Assembly (NCBI GenBank): GCA_965199055.1
Contig: CBDAQR010000003.1
Span: 2,480,001-2,544,000, forward strand
Direction of reading: 5' to 3'
Source: CBDAQR01 sp965199055
Lineage (GTDB): Bacteria > Pseudomonadota > Gammaproteobacteria > Pseudomonadales > Halieaceae
Length of the DNA: 64,000 nucleotides
Shown here: positions 58,586 to 64,000 of the stretch, piece after piece
How positions within the stretch are numbered: position 1 is the stretch's first letter
Layout: every line of letters starts with the position of its first letter
The notes under the pieces: model-generated
Databases searched by the model: none
What the model was told of the DNA's origin: nothing
The model's input: the letters and a program-made list of their open reading frames with translations, nothing else
Translations under genes and position numbers: made by a program

Positions 58586-59604
58586 GTCGGCGCGCCCTCC
58601 ATTAACGCTGCGAGTTTGGGCTCCAGTGCGGGCTGCAATCTGTGCTGGAAAAAGTCGTATAAACCAGCGTGCTCCGGGTCCATGGCAAGGGCTTCCAGAC
58701 AGTAGCCCAGCACCAGCGGCATATCAGCGAGATAGCCTGGCTTATTGTCGCGGATAGCCAGGCGGGAAAAGTTGCCGAGCACCTTGATGTGCCGCTGCAG
58801 ACCCATCCAATCAAACCAGCGCAAAAACTCCGCTTCATCACGGCCAGCCGGTATGCCTATCGCTAACATACGATCTCGGTATTGCAGCGCCCATCGCCGC
58901 ACGCGGTCTCGCGGCCAACTGATGTAGCAGTCTTTGAGTAGGGAAACGAGATCATAGGTCAGCGGCCCCCAACGGGCATCCTGAAAATCGATAAGAGCCA
59001 ACTCTCCACTCGCCAACGGCAACAGGTTGCGGCTGTGGAAGTCGACGTGCACAAAGCCTACGGGCTGCTGTTCGGCATTGCTCACCAGTAGTTCGAAACT
59101 TTGCGCCAATATGCGCTGCTCAGAGTCACTGAGTTGCAGTTGCAGTAAGGCGCCACAGCACCACTCGGTAAAGCGCGAAAGCTCCTCTTCCAGTATTACT
59201 CTGCTGTAGCGTGGCAAAGCGCTATCCGGATCCGGCACCTGCCTGACCTGCAGCATTAGATCGAGCGCCTGGCGATACCAAGCATCCACACTGTCATCAT
59301 TGAGAGATCCCAGCAGCAACTGACTGCCCAAATCTTCCTGCAGCATAAACCCCTGCGCCAGGTCGACGTGCAGCAGCGAGGGGACACGAATTCCATTGCC
59401 GGCGAGGAGCTGGTGAACCTGCACAAACTGCTGTGTATCTTCGGTCTCTGGCGGCGCATCGACAGCGATCCAGCTTCTGGTCATATCGGCCACACGAAAA
59501 TATCGGCGCGCACTGGCATCGCCCGAAACAGGGCTCCACGCAAGGCGCGCGGGGGCAAGCAGACCCTCCGCCCAACCGCGTAATTGCTGCTCTCGTGCCG
59601 ACAT
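58582..59604 (-). CDS. amgK: N-acetylmuramate/N-acetylglucosamine kinase AmgK
   Basis: 340 residues from the ATG at 59604 (MSAREQQLRGWAEG), the usual family length; a start at 59718 would run into lptD. It is an aminoglycoside-phosphotransferase fold: SGDASARRYFRV, MLQEDLGSQLL, GFVHVDFHSRNLLPL (catalytic Asp) and LALIDFQDARWGPLTYDLVSLL (metal Asp). It makes the anomeric sugar 1-phosphate used by MurU. Divergent from lptD with 74 bp between. Confidence 0.92.
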   Translation of the reverse strand: MSAREQQLRGWAEGLLAPARLAWSPVSGDASARRYFRVADMTRSWIAVDAPPETEDTQQFVQVHQLLAGNGIRVPSLLHVDLAQGFMLQEDLGSQLLLGSLNDDSVDAWYRQALDLMLQVRQVPDPDSALPRYSRVILEEELSRFTEWCCGALLQLQLSDSEQRILAQSFELLVSNAEQQPVGFVHVDFHSRNLLPLASGELALIDFQDARWGPLTYDLVSLLKDCYISWPRDRVRRWALQYRDRMLAIGIPAGRDEAEFLRWFDWMGLQRHIKVLGNFSRLAIRDNKPGYLADMPLVLGYCLEALAMDPEHAGLYDFFQHRLQPALEPKLAALMEGAPT

Positions 59605-59678
59605 TAAAGCAAGCACAGGCGGCGAGAATGCATTATCATCCCGATTCGCCAGAAAGTCCGTGTATTCACTATTAAGCC

Positions 59679-62054
59679 ATGACCCCTGCAGCTCCACTGC
59701 AACGCCGCCGTTGGGCACCCCTGTTTGGGTGCGCGCTGCTGGGAATATGTATCTTGCTACCCGCTCCGGTCAAGGGCGAGGAGCACGACTGTGTTGAAAA
59801 TGAGGGTGTTCTTGACTGGAGCAACCGTCCGGCCAGTGAAGAGGACACTGCCAGAAAGCGTGTCGAACGCTGCGGTGGCGCCTACCAGGATCCCCTGGCG
59901 GACATGGACACCAGCATCGATCCCGCCACCCAGGAAATCATCGCCAACGCCAACGAATCTGAATTGGAAGGTGACATTGTTCGTTTGCGCGGCGGCGTCG
60001 AAGCGACGCAGGGATATCGCCAATTGCGGGCGGAAGAAGCGGAGTTCGACCGCAACCAGAGCTGGGGCAGCCTGCATGGCGATGTTGAACTGCGCGAGCC
60101 CGGCCTGTTCATGCGCGGCGCCACCGGCACCATCGATACCGCCAGTGGCGAGGCGAGCCTGACCGCCAGCCAGTTTGTACTCCACGAGCAGCATGTGCAC
60201 GGTGGCGCAGATCTGATCAAGCGCCGCCCCGACGAGCTGATCGAACTCGACGATGCCTACTACAGCTACTGTCCGCCCCTACAGAACCAGTGGATGCTTT
60301 ACGCCGACAATATTGAATTGGATTTGGAAGAAGGCACCGGCACGGCGCGAGATGCGAAAATCGAAATGGGCGGCGTGCCCATCGTCTACACCCCCTATCT
60401 TCAGTTTCCCCTGGACGACCGCCGCAAGAGTGGCTTTCTCTGGCCAGAGATCGGCAATGATTCCAGCGGCGGCGCTGACATCGCCCTGCCCTATTACTTC
60501 AATCTCGCACCCAACTACGACGCCACGCTAACGCCGCGCTATATAGGCGAGCGCGGCTTGCTGACAGAACTGGAGACACGCTATCTGGGTGAGTACCTGG
60601 GTTACTGGGAACTCGGCGGCGCGTGGATGAGTGGCGACGATGAGTACCAGCAGGATTACCCCGATGAAGATGGCGATCGCTGGCTGACCGCCGTGGACCA
60701 ATACGGCCTGTTCAAGCAACGCTGGCGCACAGAGATCGATTTCACCAATGTCAGTGATGACAGCTATTTCAGCGATCTGGGCACTACCTCCCTGCAAATC
60801 ACGCAGTCGACACACCTGGCACAACGCGGGCAACTGGACTATCTCGGCGACGACTGGCAGGCACAGGTCCGGGTCGAGGAATTCAAAACCATTGCGCGGG
60901 ATATTGATACCGACCCCTACCGCAAGCTGCCCCAGGTCACCCTCGCGCGCGTCGCGCTGGAGCAGGACTTTCAAGCTAACCTCTTGTTCCAGTCGGATTA
61001 CGCCTACTTCGACCACGATGAGGACCCCACCGGTCATCGTCTCTACAACAGCTTAGGGGTCAACTACCCGATGAGTTGGGTCTGGGGATTCCTGAAGCCC
61101 ACGGCCCGTTATCGCCAGATCAACTACGACCTGGACGATGAAATAGTCCTTGATGATGACATCGACGACACACCCGATGTCGGCGCACCGCTGATCAGTG
61201 TCGATGGCGGTCTGTTTTTCGAACGCGACACCGCCTGGGGTCTGCAAACCCTGGAGCCACGGCTGTTCTATTTGTGGGCGGATTACGAGGATCAGCAAGG
61301 CTTACCCGATTTCGATACCTCTGAGCTCACCTTTGCCTACAGCCAGTTATTCCGCGAAACCCGATTCTCCGGCCGCGACCGCCTCGACGACGCCAATCAG
61401 GTCTCGGTTGGCCTTACGAGCCGCTTGCTCGATCCCACCAGCGGTCGTGAAAAGCTGGTGGCCAGTATTGGCCAGATCTACTATTTCGATGATCGTAGGG
61501 TAGCCGTGGGCCGTCCGGACGAGAGTGATTTCGAAGGTAGCTCCGCGATAGCAGCCGAGTTCAATGTATCCCCTTTCGAGGAGCTGGAATTCAGGTCCTC
61601 CTGGTTGTGGAACACCGACGAGAACGAACTCGACCAGACCTACGTACAGCTGGGCTTTCTTGGTGAAGAGCAACGTATCTTCAATCTCGGCTACAGCTAC
61701 CGCCGCTACCGCGGCAACGATCCGGAACTGGGCGATATCGACCAAGTGGACTTTTCTACCTATTTTCCGGTCAATAATCAGTGGTCGATTTTCCTGCGTT
61801 CGCTCTACGACCTGGACGATAACGAGCGTATCAATGATATGGCGGGAATCGAGTACAATAACTGCTGCTGGCGAGTACGCCTGGTTTACCAACGGCTCCT
61901 GGATCAAAAGAACGGTGTACAGGTGGAGTCGCTGGTTGAACATGAGCACGCCACTTACCTGGAGTTCCAACTCAAGGGGCTGGGCGGGGTCGGTACACGC
62001 GTAAGCGGCATGCTGGAAGAATTTATTCGAGGATACAGTGATAGTGATGAATAA
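59679..62054 (+). CDS. lptD: LPS-assembly protein LptD
   Basis: 791 residues. The signal peptide ends near PVKG-EEHD. The N-terminal periplasmic LptA-like jellyroll has IVRLRGGVEATQGYRQLRAEEAEFD; the barrel begins around LPYYFNLAPNYDATLTPRYI. Cys38 in EHDCVE, another in ERCGGAY, one in YYSYCPP and the adjacent pair in YNNCCWR fit the disulfide pattern needed for maturation. It inserts LPS into the outer membrane with LptE. Its stop overlaps surA by 8 bp. Confidence 0.95.
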   Translation: MTPAAPLQRRRWAPLFGCALLGICILLPAPVKGEEHDCVENEGVLDWSNRPASEEDTARKRVERCGGAYQDPLADMDTSIDPATQEIIANANESELEGDIVRLRGGVEATQGYRQLRAEEAEFDRNQSWGSLHGDVELREPGLFMRGATGTIDTASGEASLTASQFVLHEQHVHGGADLIKRRPDELIELDDAYYSYCPPLQNQWMLYADNIELDLEEGTGTARDAKIEMGGVPIVYTPYLQFPLDDRRKSGFLWPEIGNDSSGGADIALPYYFNLAPNYDATLTPRYIGERGLLTELETRYLGEYLGYWELGGAWMSGDDEYQQDYPDEDGDRWLTAVDQYGLFKQRWRTEIDFTNVSDDSYFSDLGTTSLQITQSTHLAQRGQLDYLGDDWQAQVRVEEFKTIARDIDTDPYRKLPQVTLARVALEQDFQANLLFQSDYAYFDHDEDPTGHRLYNSLGVNYPMSWVWGFLKPTARYRQINYDLDDEIVLDDDIDDTPDVGAPLISVDGGLFFERDTAWGLQTLEPRLFYLWADYEDQQGLPDFDTSELTFAYSQLFRETRFSGRDRLDDANQVSVGLTSRLLDPTSGREKLVASIGQIYYFDDRRVAVGRPDESDFEGSSAIAAEFNVSPFEELEFRSSWLWNTDENELDQTYVQLGFLGEEQRIFNLGYSYRRYRGNDPELGDIDQVDFSTYFPVNNQWSIFLRSLYDLDDNERINDMAGIEYNNCCWRVRLVYQRLLDQKNGVQVESLVEHEHATYLEFQLKGLGGVGTRVSGMLEEFIRGYSDSDE

Positions 62055-63327
62055 ACTCCTGGATATGGGAAGGTGGTTACTGCTGAGCCTGACGCTCGCC
62101 GCCCCAACAGGATGGGCGGAAACCATACTGCTTGACTCTGTGGTGGCCATCGTCGAAGACGACGTCATTATGGCGAGCGAATTGCGCGACCGTATGCAGA
62201 TACTAAAGAACAACCTGGAAGCCCAGGGCCGGCAGCTGCCCCCGGACGACGTGATGGTGCGCGAGACGCTGGACCGCTTGATTCTGGAGAGCATCCAGAT
62301 CCAGAAAGGTCGCCGCGCGGGCGTGCGCATTAGTGACGCGCAGCTAAACTCTGCGCTCAATCGCATCGCCGCCCAGCGCCGTATGACACTGGACCAGTTT
62401 CGCCAGGGCCTGGAGGCCGAGGGAGAGTCCTACCAGGCCATGCGCGAGAACGTGCGGCAAGAGCTGATTATTCAGCGAGTACAGGGCGGCAACGTTAGCC
62501 AGCGCATTCAGATTAGCGACGAGGAAATCGACAACTTCATCGAGTCTGAAGAGGGTCGCGCGATGATGTCGGAGGAGTACCACCTGGTGCATGCGCTGTT
62601 GCCGGTCGCCACCGACGTAACTCCACAGCAGGAAGACAGCATCAAGGCCTATGTCGACGACTTGTACGACCGTATCGTGGGTGGCGAGACATTCGAGTCG
62701 GTCATTAGCAGCAGCGGCGGTGAGTTTACGTTCCAGGGCGGTGATCTGGGCTGGCGCAAGCGCGATGACCTGCCAAGCCTGTTCGCCGATGTCGCTCCAA
62801 ACCTGGAGGTGAACCAAACCTCGGAACCGATTCGCAGCCCCAGCGGCTACCACCTGATCTATCTGGCAGAGAAGCGCGGTGGATCCATGGTTATCCAGCA
62901 AACCCATGTCCGGCACATCCTGCTCAAGCCCTCCGCCATTCGCACCAACGAGGAAACCCAGGCCCTGGCGGCAGATTTGCGCGCCGAGATTCTCGCCGAT
63001 GATAATTTTGAGGAATTGGCGCGGGAATTTTCTGAAGATATCGGATCTGCCCAGGAAGGCGGTGATCTGGGCTGGACCAGCCCGGGGCAGATGGTGGCTG
63101 AGTTCGAAAATGTCATGGACTCCACCGAGGTCAACGACGTCTCGCAGCCTTTCCAGAGCCAGTTTGGCTGGCATATCCTGCAGCCGCTGGAAAGACGCCA
63201 GGAAGACGTATCTGCTACCGTGATTCGTAATCGGGCCGGCGATGTCCTGCACAAGCGCAAGTACCAGGAAGAACTGGATGCCTGGCTGCGCAAGATACGC
63301 GACGAGGCCTTCGTCGACATCAAGTAG
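62047..63327 (+). CDS. surA: Periplasmic chaperone/peptidyl-prolyl isomerase SurA
   Basis: 426 residues from the ATG at 62047. The signal peptide ends near TGWA-ETILLD. The N-terminal SurA domain (VVAIVEDDVIMASELRDR) leads to two parvulin domains: one at about residues 170-275 (EYHLVHALLPV to SGYHLIYLAEKRGG), the other at about 285-385 (QTHVRHILLKPS to FQSQFGWHILQ). It helps outer-membrane proteins such as LptD fold, so the overlap with lptD makes sense. Followed by pdxA after 6 bp. Confidence 0.95.
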   Translation: MNKLLDMGRWLLLSLTLAAPTGWAETILLDSVVAIVEDDVIMASELRDRMQILKNNLEAQGRQLPPDDVMVRETLDRLILESIQIQKGRRAGVRISDAQLNSALNRIAAQRRMTLDQFRQGLEAEGESYQAMRENVRQELIIQRVQGGNVSQRIQISDEEIDNFIESEEGRAMMSEEYHLVHALLPVATDVTPQQEDSIKAYVDDLYDRIVGGETFESVISSSGGEFTFQGGDLGWRKRDDLPSLFADVAPNLEVNQTSEPIRSPSGYHLIYLAEKRGGSMVIQQTHVRHILLKPSAIRTNEETQALAADLRAEILADDNFEELAREFSEDIGSAQEGGDLGWTSPGQMVAEFENVMDSTEVNDVSQPFQSQFGWHILQPLERRQEDVSATVIRNRAGDVLHKRKYQEELDAWLRKIRDEAFVDIK

Positions 63328-63333
63328 GTTCCC

Positions 63334-64000
63334 ATGACCACGCTGCGTCTCGCTCTAAGCACCGGAGAACCCGCGGGAATAGGGCCAGACCTGGCAGTGC
63401 AGCTGGCCCAGAAAGCCCGTGCCGAGGAGTTAGTAGTCCTGTGCGAGCCGGCCCTGCTGATAGAGCGGGCCCGCTTACTCAGGCTTCCGCTCACGCTGCG
63501 TGAATTCGATGCAACCGCTCCAGCACGACCCAGTGCAGCCGGTGAGATTTGCGTATTGCCCATTGAATTGGCGCAGGCCTGCGAACCCGGACGGCTCAAC
63601 CCGGCCAACGCCAGTTACGTACTGGCGATGCTCAGCCGCGCCGTCGACGGCTGCATGGACGGCAGCTTCGACGCCATGGTGACCGCACCCGTACAGAAAT
63701 CGGTCATCAATGACGCAGGCATCGCATTCACCGGCCACACGGAATTCCTGGCCGAGGCAACTGGCACCGATCAGGTCGTCATGTTGCTGGCCTGCGAACA
63801 GATGCGCGTTGCTCTGTTAACCACGCACCTCCCATTGGCAAATGTGCCAAGCGCTGTGACCACTGAGCTGCTGGAACGCGTCATCACTACGCTGCAACGC
63901 GATCTGGTCAGTCGTTTTGGAATTAATGATCCCAGCATCGCCGTTCTGGGACTCAACCCGCATGCTGGCGAATCCGGACATATGGGCCGCGAAGAAATCG
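63334..64000 (+). CDS. pdxA: 4-hydroxythreonine-4-phosphate dehydrogenase, N-terminal part
   Basis: The first 222 codons are in the window, from the ATG at 63334; the frame stays open to the right edge. LALSTGEPAGIGPDLAVQ at the start, VTAPVQKSVINDAG, FTGHTEFLAEATG, LLTTHLPLANVP and GLNPHAGESGHMGREE are PdxA motifs with the metal His. It acts in pyridoxal-phosphate synthesis. The surA-pdxA order is conserved in gammaproteobacteria. Confidence 0.95.
   Translation, partial: MTTLRLALSTGEPAGIGPDLAVQLAQKARAEELVVLCEPALLIERARLLRLPLTLREFDATAPARPSAAGEICVLPIELAQACEPGRLNPANASYVLAMLSRAVDGCMDGSFDAMVTAPVQKSVINDAGIAFTGHTEFLAEATGTDQVVMLLACEQMRVALLTTHLPLANVPSAVTTELLERVITTLQRDLVSRFGINDPSIAVLGLNPHAGESGHMGREEI

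Overview
The window reads as chromosome from a marine gammaproteobacterium, most likely the Cellvibrionales/Halieaceae (OM60/NOR5) group. That placement is inferred from gene content and order (accBC-prmA-dusB-fis-purHD, a Vfr-like Crp, trpEGDC-rpe, murU-amgK, lptD-surA-pdxA) and from the many CoA-transferase, hydrolase and hydantoinase-type catabolic genes. No rRNA, tRNA or CRISPR array was seen, and no gene-free stretch exceeds 300 bp.

Region 1 (1-11 kb) is accessory. It holds two spondin-domain proteins, a two-component system in which both genes carry one in-frame TAG, a NADAR protein, an MFS transporter with an exported serine hydrolase, a frameshifted DUF3604 gene, and two overlapping ABC1/UbiB-family kinases. 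Region 2 (11-26 kb) is a mosaic: an HMG-CoA lyase divergent from a CaiB-type CoA-transferase with paired palindromes between them, a membrane TolB-N/TPR protein, an AraC regulator, an arylsulfatase followed by an exported 4,5-dihydroxyphthalate-decarboxylase-like protein, leuD, OmpW, an orphan [2Fe-2S] subunit, nei, a flavin monooxygenase, small membrane proteins and leuC.

Region 3 (26.9-36.1 kb) is an eight-gene unit on the + strand. Its order is a Ni/Co-type permease with a His-rich loop, an amidohydrolase lacking the usual N-terminal HxH, a CaiB-type CoA-transferase, a small charged protein, a bicupin with a His-rich tail, an HMG-CoA lyase, and hydantoinase/acetone-carboxylase-type A and B subunits. 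I know of no described pathway with this set; it is the best candidate for an undescribed catabolic system. Region 4 (36-39.5 kb) has an SDR and a 1.19 kb IS3-family element. The IS sits between a gene that has lost its start and what looks like the first codons of polB, suggesting an IS-associated deletion.

Region 5 (39.5-64 kb) is housekeeping: pentapeptide-repeat protein, DUF2333, dsbD, aroQ-accB-accC-prmA-DUF3426, dusB-fis-purH-purD-coq7, an OsmC protein, crp, trpEGDC with a candidate Trp-rich leader peptide, rpe, murU-amgK (peptidoglycan recycling), and lptD-surA-pdxA running off the end. These genes are intact and tightly packed, many with 1-8 bp stop/start overlaps, in contrast to the three broken genes in the first 8 kb.
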